Position numbers and translations under genes: made by a program
Part shown: positions 1 through 6,401 of the stretch, one piece after another
Layout of the letters: the number at the start of each line of letters is the position of its first letter
Numbering within the stretch: position 1 is the stretch's first letter
Notes under the pieces: model-generated
What the model was told of the DNA's origin: nothing
The model's input: the letters and a program-made list of their open reading frames with translations, nothing else
Database searches by the model: none
Origin: Phycisphaerales bacterium UBA6054
GTDB lineage: Bacteria > Planctomycetota > Phycisphaerae > Phycisphaerales > UBA1924
Direction: 5' to 3'
Assembly: GCA_002429045.1 (NCBI GenBank)
Contig: DIYM01000002.1
Location: 1 to 12,728, forward strand
DNA: 12,728 nucleotides

Positions 1-156
1 CGCGGGGCGGATCGTCCCGGCCGGGACGGTCCGGTCTGGGCGTTCGACCCCGGCGGTGTTCGGCGGGGCGGCGAGCGGACGGACCGTCATCGGTTTCGCG
101 TACGCCCGTGAGGCGTGTGCCGCGTTGAAGGGGATCGGGTTTCCGATTCGGTCCAT
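1..156 (-). CDS. possible small protein, N-terminal part only (runs off left edge)
   Basis: An open minus-strand frame starts with ATG at 156 and has no stop down to base 1, giving 52 visible residues that begin MDRIGNPIPFNAAHASRAYA and continue into a Pro/Ala/Arg-rich stretch. Third codon positions are mostly G or C, as in the real genes here. A weak GGAG lies 10 nt before the ATG (167-170), and an in-frame ATG at 207 would add 17 residues. An extended -10-like TGGTATCCT (minus strand, 227-235) lies further upstream. No domain can be recognised. The low-complexity N-terminus is reminiscent of FlgM-like small proteins of planctomycetes, but that is only an impression. Plus-strand frames are also open here, as is usual at this GC content, so the call is weak. 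Confidence 0.35.
   Translation of the reverse strand, partial: MDRIGNPIPFNAAHASRAYAKPMTVRPLAAPPNTAGVERPDRTVPAGTIRPA
13..28. repeat. 16-bp perfect palindrome
   Basis: CGTCCCGGCCGGGACG is its own reverse complement over 16 bp. A second inverted pair lies around it: GACGGTCCG at 25-33 and CGGACCGTC at 80-88. It falls inside the possible coding frame 1-156, so it may be only a by-product of GC-rich codons. No function is assigned. Confidence 0.4.
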
Positions 157-371
157 CGTGCCGGCGCTCCGGTTCGCGTTTGACGCGTGCCCAACCCTCC
201 GGTGCATCCGTGCGCCGGGTGGTGTCAGGATACCAGAAGCCGCCGTCGCGGGCGGCGCGGGGGCGCGTTCGCGTTGAATCAAAGCGGAGCGCGCGGGCAG
301 ATTCTGATTATCGGGACCGGCGGGGGCGGCAATCCCTGCGCGGGCAGGCGTTCGTTCGGGTTGTTGTTCGC
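157..371. other. intergenic region downstream of the EF-G-like gene
   Basis: This 215-bp stretch holds no convincing gene. On the minus strand, just after the EF-G-like stop, there is a short hairpin (CCTGC/GCAGG at 335-348, 4-nt loop) without a T-run, so it is at best a weak terminator. The 10-mer GCGCGGGCAG occurs twice, at 291-300 and 338-347, flanking a short AT-richer patch. An extended -10-like TGGTATCCT on the minus strand (227-235) could serve the possible gene at the left edge. Confidence 0.4.
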
Positions 372-2444
372 TCAGTCCTCGTCGGCGTGCCCGTCGAAGG
401 CGGCGATGACTTCCTGCTGCACGTGCGGCGGGGTGCTCTCGTCGTGGGAGTACTCCATCGTGAACGTGCCCGCGCCGGCGGTGATGCTCTTGAGTTCGGT
501 CGAGAAGGTCTGCAGTTCCGACAATGGTGCCTGGGCGACGACGGTGCACATGTCCCCGGCGAGCATGCGTGTGTCCTGGACGCGTCCGCGTTTGGTGGAC
601 AGGTCGCCGGCGATATCGCCCATCTTGTCGGCGGGCACCGTGACCTCCAGGTTCACGAACGGCTCGAGGAGGACGGGATGGGCCTTGGCGACCGCGTCGA
701 TGAACGCGCGTTTGCCGGCGGTGATGAAGGCGATCTCCTTCGAATCAACGGCGTGGAACTTCCCGTCGTACACCTCGACCTTGATGCCCTTCATCGGGTA
801 TCCGGCGACGGCGCCGTGCTCGAGGGTCTGGCGGATGCCTTTCTCGATCGCGGGCAGGAACTGGCGGGGCACCGAGCCGCCCACGGTGGCGTTGACGAAC
901 TCGAACCCGGTCTCGTGCTCGGGGGGCAGCGGTTCGATGCGGAGATAGACCTCGCCGAACTGCCCGGCACCGCCCGTCTGCTTCTTGTGCCGGTGGTGGC
1001 CTTCTGCTTTGCCCGTGATGGTTTCCTTGTACGCGATCTTGGGCGGCGCGGTGAGCAGCTCGATGCCGTACTGGTCTTTGTATTTCTCGAGCACCACGCG
1101 GAGGTGGAGTTCGCCGAGCCCGCTGAGGACGGTCTGCTTGGTGGCGGCGATGCGTTCGAGCCTGAGCGAGGGGTCTTCGGCGAGGAGTTTGTGGGTCGCC
1201 GCGGAGAACTTGGTCTCGTCGGCGTGGTTCTTGAGCTCGATCGAGAGCCCGTACATCGGCTCTGGCATCGGCAGCGGCTTGAGGTGGAGGCTGTCCAGGT
1301 CGTGCCCCTCGTGCAGGACGGCGTCGAAGTGCACGTCGTCGATCTTCCCGATGGCGCCGATGTCCCCGGGCCCGATCGCGTCGACGTCGTGGCTCTCTTT
1401 GCCCTGTCGTTTGAGCAGGTGTCCGATGCGGATCGGCTTCTTGTGATCGCCGATGATCAGTTCGGACTTGGCTTTCACCGTGCCCTGGTGGACTCGGAAG
1501 ACGCCGAGCTTGCCCACGAACGGGTCGGTGGTGACCTTGAAGATGTGGGCGATGACGGGCTTGTCCGGGTCGGGATCGGCGTGGAACTCGCGCTCTTCTC
1601 CGTCTGCGTCTTCGCGCTTGAGGAACGGGCGGGGGTTGCCCTCCAGCGGGCTTGGCAGCAGGCTGGCGAAGACGTGGAGGAGCTGTTCCGCGCCCGAGCC
1701 GGTGGCGGCGCTGACGAATGAGATCGGGACAAGATGCGCGTCGCGGAGGGCGGCCTCGAACGCGTCATGGAGCCGGGCTTTGTCGATGTTCGAGTCGTCG
1801 CCGTCCTCGAGATACTGGTTCATGAGGTCGTCTTGCATCTCGACGATCTGCTCGACGATGGCCTGGTGCGCGTCTTGCTGGCTTGAGAACAGGGTCTCGC
1901 CGGTCTCCTCGCTGTCGAAGACCGAGACGACGCCCGAGCGGTCCGGTGCGGGCAGCGAGATGGGCAGGCACTCTGAGCCGAACTCCTCGCGGATGGACTC
2001 GACGAGGGTTTCCAGGTCGGCGGACGCGTCGTCGATCTTGTTGACGATGATCATGCGCGGCAGATTGCGCTGCTTAGCGAGGCGCATCATGCGCCGTGTG
2101 GTCGGCTCGATGCCCTTGGGCGCGTCGATGACCACGGCGACGGTCTCGACGGCCGGGAACGTGCTGATCGCGTGCCCCGCGAAGTCTCCGAGCCCGGGGG
2201 CGTCGATCAGGTTGATCATGTGCCCCTCGTGCTCGACGTGGAGCAGCGTGGTGCGCAGCGAGTGCTTGTGGTGCTTTTCCTCGTCGGACCAGTCGGAGAA
2301 GGTGGTGCCTTCCTCGACCGATCCCATGCGCTGGATCATCCCCGTCAACAGCAGCAACCGCTCGGTGAGTGTCGTTTTGCCGGACCCTGTCTGGCCTGTG
2401 AGAGCGATGTTGCGGATGTCGTCGGGGTTGCGTACAGCGGCCAT
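372..2444 (-). CDS. EF-G-like translation GTPase (EF-G2 type)
   Basis: The 690-residue protein has the five-domain layout and length of bacterial elongation factor G. GTPase motifs: P-loop GQTGSGKT (17-24), DAPG (81-84), NKID (135-138) and SAAT (245-248). Domain II spans about 295-375. Domain III carries GLGELHLRVVLEKYKDQYG (442-460). Domain IV has GGAGQFGEVYLRI and the tip motif HAVDSKE (564-570), matching the functional HDVDSSE tip of true EF-G. Domain V starts near LLEPFVNLEV and contains MGDIAGDLSTKRG (608-620). The switch-I motif RGITI is missing, replaced by EEKHHKHSLRTTLL. This fits the EF-G-like paralogue group found in mycobacteria, planctomycetes and others, so a standard fusA probably lies elsewhere. 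Start chosen at ATG 2444 because AAAGGAGG sits 8 nt upstream; the frame stays open for 45 further codons upstream but these read into the leader. The role, ribosome translocation or recycling under special conditions, is inferred from family. Confidence 0.93.
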   Translation of the reverse strand: MAAVRNPDDIRNIALTGQTGSGKTTLTERLLLLTGMIQRMGSVEEGTTFSDWSDEEKHHKHSLRTTLLHVEHEGHMINLIDAPGLGDFAGHAISTFPAVETVAVVIDAPKGIEPTTRRMMRLAKQRNLPRMIIVNKIDDASADLETLVESIREEFGSECLPISLPAPDRSGVVSVFDSEETGETLFSSQQDAHQAIVEQIVEMQDDLMNQYLEDGDDSNIDKARLHDAFEAALRDAHLVPISFVSAATGSGAEQLLHVFASLLPSPLEGNPRPFLKREDADGEEREFHADPDPDKPVIAHIFKVTTDPFVGKLGVFRVHQGTVKAKSELIIGDHKKPIRIGHLLKRQGKESHDVDAIGPGDIGAIGKIDDVHFDAVLHEGHDLDSLHLKPLPMPEPMYGLSIELKNHADETKFSAATHKLLAEDPSLRLERIAATKQTVLSGLGELHLRVVLEKYKDQYGIELLTAPPKIAYKETITGKAEGHHRHKKQTGGAGQFGEVYLRIEPLPPEHETGFEFVNATVGGSVPRQFLPAIEKGIRQTLEHGAVAGYPMKGIKVEVYDGKFHAVDSKEIAFITAGKRAFIDAVAKAHPVLLEPFVNLEVTVPADKMGDIAGDLSTKRGRVQDTRMLAGDMCTVVAQAPLSELQTFSTELKSITAGAGTFTMEYSHDESTPPHVQQEVIAAFDGHADED

Positions 2445-2452
2445 GGAACGGC

Positions 2453-2460
2453 CCTCCTTT
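2453..2460 (-). promoter_or_regulatory. strong Shine-Dalgarno of the EF-G-like gene
   Basis: On the minus strand AAAGGAGG lies 8 nt before the ATG at 2444. It is the best ribosome-binding site in the window and fixes the start of the 690-residue protein. Confidence 0.9.
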
Positions 2461-2466
2461 GCGGGG

Positions 2467-2509
2467 GGGCGTCGGCCCATATCCGGTTTACGCACACGGG
2501 CCGATGCCC
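2467..2509 (-). promoter_or_regulatory. long stem-loop in the EF-G-like leader
   Basis: Inverted arms GGGCGTCGGCCC (2467-2478) and GGGCCGATGCCC (2498-2509) pair over 12 positions with a single mismatch around a 19-nt loop. In the minus-strand transcript the stem ends only 6 nt before the Shine-Dalgarno. It could tune translation of the EF-G-like gene. Alternatively it could be a terminator-like structure for the upstream lipoprotein gene, but no T-run follows. Confidence 0.6.
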
Positions 2510-2523
2510 GGTTCGGGATGTCG

Positions 2524-2549
2524 CCGCCCGCACTCCCTCGCGCGGGCGG
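2524..2549 (-). promoter_or_regulatory. 8-bp GC stem-loop at the predicted 5' end of the EF-G-like mRNA
   Basis: Arms CCGCCCGC (2524-2531) and GCGGGCGG (2542-2549) are perfectly complementary around a 10-nt loop. With the proposed promoter, transcription would start near 2550, so the mRNA would begin with this hairpin. It could also end transcripts of the Hint lipoprotein gene, although it lacks a T-run. Confidence 0.5.
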
Positions 2550-2556
2550 ACCTGTC

Positions 2557-2584
2557 AGCGTATCACGATTTCGGATCAACGCAA
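2557..2584 (-). promoter_or_regulatory. candidate promoter of the EF-G-like gene
   Basis: On the minus strand, TTGCGT (2579-2584) is followed after 16 nt by TACGCT (2557-2562), preceded by TG at the extended -10 position (TGATACGCT). It would give a leader of about 105 nt containing two hairpins and the Shine-Dalgarno. The hexamer matches are moderate. Confidence 0.4.
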
Positions 2585-2625
2585 CTGGAAATCCGGTCCG
2601 GCGGGGTGCTCAGAGGCAACGGGTT

Positions 2626-3510
2626 TCAGGGCGATTCCAGGAGCGAACGGGCCGCATCCATCTGCTCTTCGGTGATCCAGTATCCGGGCACGCCGTAGTT
2701 GTGTGTCGGGGTACGTATCCGGAACGAGTAGATGGTGCTGGGCCCGAACATCCCGATGGTCAGTGTCGCATCCGCTTCCGGCATCGCGCGTGAGAGCCAG
2801 TCCTCGGCGTGCGCCCTGCTGAGTTCGGCTGTCAGCGTGTATCCTTCGAGTGTCCAGGAAGTGATTTGCCAGATGCTGTCGGAGTCTGATGTGCTGCCCA
2901 AGGTGTTCCCGGGGCTTGCCATGCCGACGCGTCCCCCGCCCTCGGTGATCTCCAATGCGATGCGCGCCCGCGGACTGAAGTATTGCCCGAGGGCCGATTC
3001 GTTCGTGGGAAGGGTTATCGTGACTTTGTTGTGCGTGACCACTCTGTTGGCGATGAAATTCTGATGCGGGATCACGGTCAGGTCGACAACCTCTTGGGGT
3101 CCTGTCCGGGTCTCGATTGCCGAGATCACGCTTTGTCCTGTGGCGAGTGCGATCCGGTCGCCAACCGAGAGCTCACCCGCGTGCCGATACACGCCCGTCT
3201 CGATCGCAATAGGGTGGGTGTCTGTGACACCGAGCCGCACGCCGTTCTCAAGCGTGAGCATCAGAATCTGGTCAACGCCGAACGTGTGCTTGGCTGTGAC
3301 CTGGCCGATGCCGAGCAACCCGTCCGGCATGACGGATGTCACGAGATCGCCCGGCTCGAGCCGACTTGCTGGCACCTCACCCCCGGGTGTCAGGATCATC
3401 GCGTTGGCGTCCACGCATCTCTTGGGCGGGGTCGGCTTGCTCATCGAGCAGCCGCTGAGCAGCGAGATGAGCATGCTGATCGAGAGAACGGCGGCGATCG
3501 AGCGGGTCAT
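2626..3510 (-). CDS. Hint-domain (intein/hedgehog-type) lipoprotein, putatively self-cleaving
   Basis: The 294-residue protein begins with a short positive N-terminus, a hydrophobic stretch and the lipobox LSGC (18-21), so Cys21 should be lipidated after export. A linker of 11 residues (21-31) precedes a Hint domain at 32-161. It shows Cys32, the fold-typical GD (54-55), the block-B motif TDTHP (T96, H99), VVDLTV (141-146) with H149, NFIAN (151-155) and the terminal VVTHN (157-161). These are the residues used for the N-S acyl shift and Asn cyclisation. The next residue is Lys162, not Cys, Ser or Thr, so cleavage rather than splicing is expected. The C-terminal part (162-294) is beta-rich in appearance and not recognised. 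Start chosen at ATG 3510 because it gives the signal peptide; the same frame is open further upstream but that part is antisense to gltX. No Shine-Dalgarno is seen. Function is unknown. Confidence 0.85.
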   Translation of the reverse strand: MTRSIAAVLSISMLISLLSGCSMSKPTPPKRCVDANAMILTPGGEVPASRLEPGDLVTSVMPDGLLGIGQVTAKHTFGVDQILMLTLENGVRLGVTDTHPIAIETGVYRHAGELSVGDRIALATGQSVISAIETRTGPQEVVDLTVIPHQNFIANRVVTHNKVTITLPTNESALGQYFSPRARIALEITEGGGRVGMASPGNTLGSTSDSDSIWQITSWTLEGYTLTAELSRAHAEDWLSRAMPEADATLTIGMFGPSTIYSFRIRTPTHNYGVPGYWITEEQMDAARSLLESP

Positions 3511-3516
3511 GAGCGC

Positions 3517-3545
3517 AGTATGAGATGGATGCTGTGTGCGGTAAA
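3517..3545 (-). promoter_or_regulatory. candidate promoter of the Hint lipoprotein
   Basis: On the minus strand, TTTACC (3540-3545) and CATACT (3517-3522) are 17 nt apart, each matching the sigma-70 consensus at 4 of 6 positions. The -10 ends 6 nt before the ATG at 3510, so the transcript would have essentially no leader, in line with the missing Shine-Dalgarno. Confidence 0.4.
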
Positions 3546-3560
3546 GCCAAAACCTGCCGC

Positions 3561-3566
3561 TATCAT
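3561..3566 (+). promoter_or_regulatory. -10-like TATCAT just before gltX (leaderless candidate)
   Basis: TATCAT ends 5 nt before the gltX ATG at 3572, and no Shine-Dalgarno is present. Transcription would start at or next to the start codon. No good -35 is seen. It lies in the 61-bp divergent region shared with the lipoprotein promoter. Confidence 0.45.
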
Positions 3567-3571
3567 GCCTT

Positions 3572-5266
3572 ATGACCGAAGTCGTGACCCGATTCGCCCC
3601 CTCCCCGACCGGCCGGCTGCATGTCGGCGGTGCCCGGACCGCCCTGTTCAACTGGGCGTTCGCCCGCAGGCACGGCGGGAAGTTCGTCTTGCGCATCGAG
3701 GACACCGACCGGCGTCGCTCGTCCGATGCGGCCACCCGGGGGATCCTCCGCTCACTGGCCTGGATGGGCATCGATTGGGACCAGGGTCCTGAGTTCACCA
3801 CCGACGACGGCCGTACGCTCGGCGGCGATCCCAACAGCGTCGGCCCGTTCGAGCAGAGCAAGCGCATCGATCTGTACAACGAGCACATGCGTCGCCTGAT
3901 CGACGCCGGGCTCGCGTACCCCGCGTTCGAGACCCCCGAAGAACTCGAGGCCAAGCGCCAAGAGGCCATCGCGGCCAAGCGTGGGTATCAGTACGACCGG
4001 GCCGCGCTCGGGATCCCGATGCCCGAGCGCATCGCCCGCATGGAGGCGGGCGAGTCGCACGTCGTCCGGATGAGGATGCCCGAGGAGCCGATCACGGTGC
4101 ATGACGAGGTGCTGGGCGATGTCACGGTCGGGCCCGAAGAGTTCGACGATTTCATCATCCGCAAGCGCGACGGCTTCCCGACGTACCACTTCGCGGTGGT
4201 GGTCGACGATGCGCTGATGGGTGTCACGCATGTCCTCCGCGGGCAGGAGCACCTGATCAACACGCCCCGGCACGTCGCGCTCCAGCGGGCGCTCGGGTTC
4301 GGCACGCCGACGTACGGGCACATGCCGCTGATCTTCAACCCGGACGGCTCGAAGATGAGCAAGCGGGATAAGGACAAGGCCGCCAAGAAGGCCGTGCGTG
4401 ACGCCGGTCTCCAAGAACCGCCGGTCGGTTCGATCGGTGCCGACGAGTTCGCCGCTTGGCTGAAGGACAAGACCCGTCAGCTCGGCACCGACACGCTCTC
4501 CGAGCTCGCCGGATCGCTCGGCGCAGAGCTGCCGGAGATCGATACCGAGGACTTCATCGAAGCCGGCTACCTGCCCGGGACGCTCGCGAACTTCCTCGCC
4601 CTGCTCGGCTGGAACCCGAAAACCAAGAACGACGACGGGACCGATCTGGAGCGGTTCGACACCGACTACCTGGCGGGCAACTTCGATTTCGCGGGCATCG
4701 GCAAGACCCCGAGCAAGTTCGACCGGACCAAGCTGCTCGCGTTCAGCGCCGACGACGTGCAGGCCATGGACGACGGTGTGTTCGCCGAGGCGTGGCACGC
4801 ATGGGCCAGCGTGTTCGATGCGGCGCTCACCGAGCGTTTCTCCGCGGCTGACATGCGGATGCTCGCCCCTGCCGTCAAGCAGCGGTGCAAGACCATCCGC
4901 GACGGGCGCTCGGTGGTCGGCTTCGCGTTGGTGGGCGACGACGCCATCGCCTTCGATCCCAAGGCGGTCCACAAGGTGCTGATCAAGGGCGAGAGGAAGG
5001 GGCTGCAAGCCCTCAAAGACCTGCGCCCGATGATCGAGTCGATCGACCCGTTCACGCCCGAACAGGTCGAGGCCGCGGTGTCGGGTCACGCCGAGTCCAC
5101 GGGGCTGGGGATGGGCAAGGTCGCCCAGCCGATCCGCGTGGCGGTGACCGGGACGAGCGTGTCGCCCCCGCTGGGCCAGACGCTGGCGATCTTGGGGAAA
5201 GACTCCGTTCTCGCGCGGATCGATCGCTGCGTCGCATCGGTCGAGGCCCAGGCCGCCGAAGTCTGA
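3572..5266 (+). CDS. gltX: glutamyl-tRNA synthetase
   Basis: The 564-residue class I aminoacyl-tRNA synthetase attaches glutamate to tRNA-Glu using ATP in the cytoplasm. The N-terminal RFAPSPTGRLHVGGAR carries the HIGH-type motif as HVGG (17-20). FVLRIEDTD (38-46), RGQEHLINTPRH (223-234) and the second signature GSKMSKR (259-265) are all present. The anticodon-binding half begins around GYLPGTLANFLALLGW (332-347). The protein is about 90 residues longer than the E. coli enzyme, largely because about 60 residues (266-328, charged, Lys/Asp/Ala-rich) separate KMSKR from the GYLP segment that normally follows closely. The zinc-binding cysteines of the E. coli type are absent (AYPAFETPEEL at 115-125). 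ATG 3572 begins exactly at the conserved N-terminus. It is first gene of the plus-strand block; the next gene starts 3 nt after its stop. Confidence 0.96.
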   Translation: MTEVVTRFAPSPTGRLHVGGARTALFNWAFARRHGGKFVLRIEDTDRRRSSDAATRGILRSLAWMGIDWDQGPEFTTDDGRTLGGDPNSVGPFEQSKRIDLYNEHMRRLIDAGLAYPAFETPEELEAKRQEAIAAKRGYQYDRAALGIPMPERIARMEAGESHVVRMRMPEEPITVHDEVLGDVTVGPEEFDDFIIRKRDGFPTYHFAVVVDDALMGVTHVLRGQEHLINTPRHVALQRALGFGTPTYGHMPLIFNPDGSKMSKRDKDKAAKKAVRDAGLQEPPVGSIGADEFAAWLKDKTRQLGTDTLSELAGSLGAELPEIDTEDFIEAGYLPGTLANFLALLGWNPKTKNDDGTDLERFDTDYLAGNFDFAGIGKTPSKFDRTKLLAFSADDVQAMDDGVFAEAWHAWASVFDAALTERFSAADMRMLAPAVKQRCKTIRDGRSVVGFALVGDDAIAFDPKAVHKVLIKGERKGLQALKDLRPMIESIDPFTPEQVEAAVSGHAESTGLGMGKVAQPIRVAVTGTSVSPPLGQTLAILGKDSVLARIDRCVASVEAQAAEV

Positions 5267-5269
5267 CCT

Positions 5270-6382
5270 ATGAAGATTCTCGAGCCTCTTACTGTCGGCG
5301 GACTTGCCACGAGCAACCGCGTCTGGATGGCCCCGCTCACCCGCAGCCGGGCGCAGATGCCGGGGAACATCCCGCGCGCGCTCAACGCCGAGTACTACGC
5401 CCAGCGCGCCGACGCCCAGCGCGGCTCGGGGCTGATCATCTCGGAAGCCACGCCCGTCTCTCCGACCGGGCACGGCTATTACGCCACGCCCGGCATCCAC
5501 ACCGACGAGCAGGAGGCCGGGTGGAAGACCGTCACCGACGCCGTCCACGAACGCGGCGGCAAGATCGTGTGCCAGCTCTGGCACGTCGGGCGCGTCTCGC
5601 ACACCGCGCTCCAGCCCAACGGCGACCCGCCGATCGCGCCGAACGGCCGCAACTCCAAATCCAAGACCTACATCGACGCGACGATGGAACGCGTTGACGC
5701 GAGCACGCCGCGGAAGCTGGAGGTCGACGAACTCCCTGGCATCGTGCGAGACTTCGCCCAAGCCGCATCGCGCTGCGTGCGTGCGGGGTTCGACGGCGTT
5801 GAGATCCACGGCGCGAACACCTATCTGCTCGATCAGTTCACCCGCGACGGCATGAACGACATGCCCGAGCCCTACGGCGGGCCGCTCGAGAACCGGCTCC
5901 GTTTCCCGCTCGAGGTCGCCCAGGCTTGCGCCGACGCGATCGGAGCTGGCAGGGTCGGCTACCGGATCTCGCCGCTGAGCGATCACCACGACGCGATCGA
6001 CAGCGACCCGGGGGCCACCTTCAGCGTTCTGGCGGCCAGCTTGGGGAGGATGGGCCTGGCGTTCCTCCACGCCGTGGAGACCTGGGACCGTTCGAAGATC
6101 GACCCGCGCGTCGAGACGGTGATCCCCGCGATCGCCAGGTCGTTCAAGGACGCGGGCGGCGGGGCGTACGTCGCCAACGGCGACTACACGGTCGAACTCG
6201 CGAACCAGCAGATCGAGTCCGATTGGTGTGATGCTGTCGCGTTCGGCAAGATGTGGATCAGCAACCCGGACTTCACCGAACGCATCCGTCGCGGCGGGCC
6301 CTACAACCAATGGAATCGGGACACGTTCTACACCGGCACCGAGGTCGGGTACACGGACTATCCCGCGCTGGCGGATGCGTGA
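5270..6382 (+). CDS. old yellow enzyme family NADH:flavin oxidoreductase (alkene reductase)
   Basis: The 370-residue FMN-dependent TIM-barrel enzyme is of normal length for classical old yellow enzymes (NemA/XenB/OYE). Family members reduce activated C=C bonds of unsaturated carbonyls, nitroesters and similar electrophiles with NAD(P)H. Visible motifs: NRVWMAPLTRSRA (16-28, Thr24 at the flavin), CQLWHVGR (101-108), the substrate-binding pair His180 and Asn183 with Tyr185 in HGANTYLLDQF (180-190), PYGGPLENRLRF (201-212), Arg232 in GYRISPL, and the FMN phosphate region ANGDYT (302-307) with AFGKMWISNPDF (324-335). The usual C-terminal GYTDYP (360-365) is intact. It starts 3 nt after the gltX stop without a Shine-Dalgarno and is probably translated from the gltX mRNA. 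The natural substrate cannot be told; detoxification of reactive electrophiles is the usual inference. Confidence 0.93.
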   Translation: MKILEPLTVGGLATSNRVWMAPLTRSRAQMPGNIPRALNAEYYAQRADAQRGSGLIISEATPVSPTGHGYYATPGIHTDEQEAGWKTVTDAVHERGGKIVCQLWHVGRVSHTALQPNGDPPIAPNGRNSKSKTYIDATMERVDASTPRKLEVDELPGIVRDFAQAASRCVRAGFDGVEIHGANTYLLDQFTRDGMNDMPEPYGGPLENRLRFPLEVAQACADAIGAGRVGYRISPLSDHHDAIDSDPGATFSVLAASLGRMGLAFLHAVETWDRSKIDPRVETVIPAIARSFKDAGGGAYVANGDYTVELANQQIESDWCDAVAFGKMWISNPDFTERIRRGGPYNQWNRDTFYTGTEVGYTDYPALADA

Positions 6383-6388
6383 GCGAAC

Positions 6389-6394
6389 TACCAT
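6389..6394 (+). promoter_or_regulatory. -10-like TACCAT just before glnS (leaderless candidate)
   Basis: TACCAT ends 7 nt before the glnS ATG (6402), inside the 19-nt gap after the flavin oxidoreductase stop. There is no Shine-Dalgarno and no clear -35. It could give glnS its own leaderless transcript beside read-through from upstream. Confidence 0.4.
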
Positions 6395-6401
6395 CGGGCC
6401 T

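Noticed and set aside
180..1721. Plus-strand open frame of 513 codons opposite the EF-G-like gene
   Set aside because: It is the antisense reading of a gene with clear GTPase and EF-G motifs; long antisense frames are normal at this GC content.
2626..3510. Reading the Hint domain as a true splicing intein inside a host gene
   Set aside because: The +1 residue after Asn161 is Lys, the upstream extein would be only a signal peptide and 11 residues, and the C-terminal part is not a known intein host.
3511..3978. N-terminal extension of the Hint lipoprotein by 156 codons
   Set aside because: It would run antisense through the conserved gltX start and bury the signal peptide and lipobox, which fit a start at 3510.
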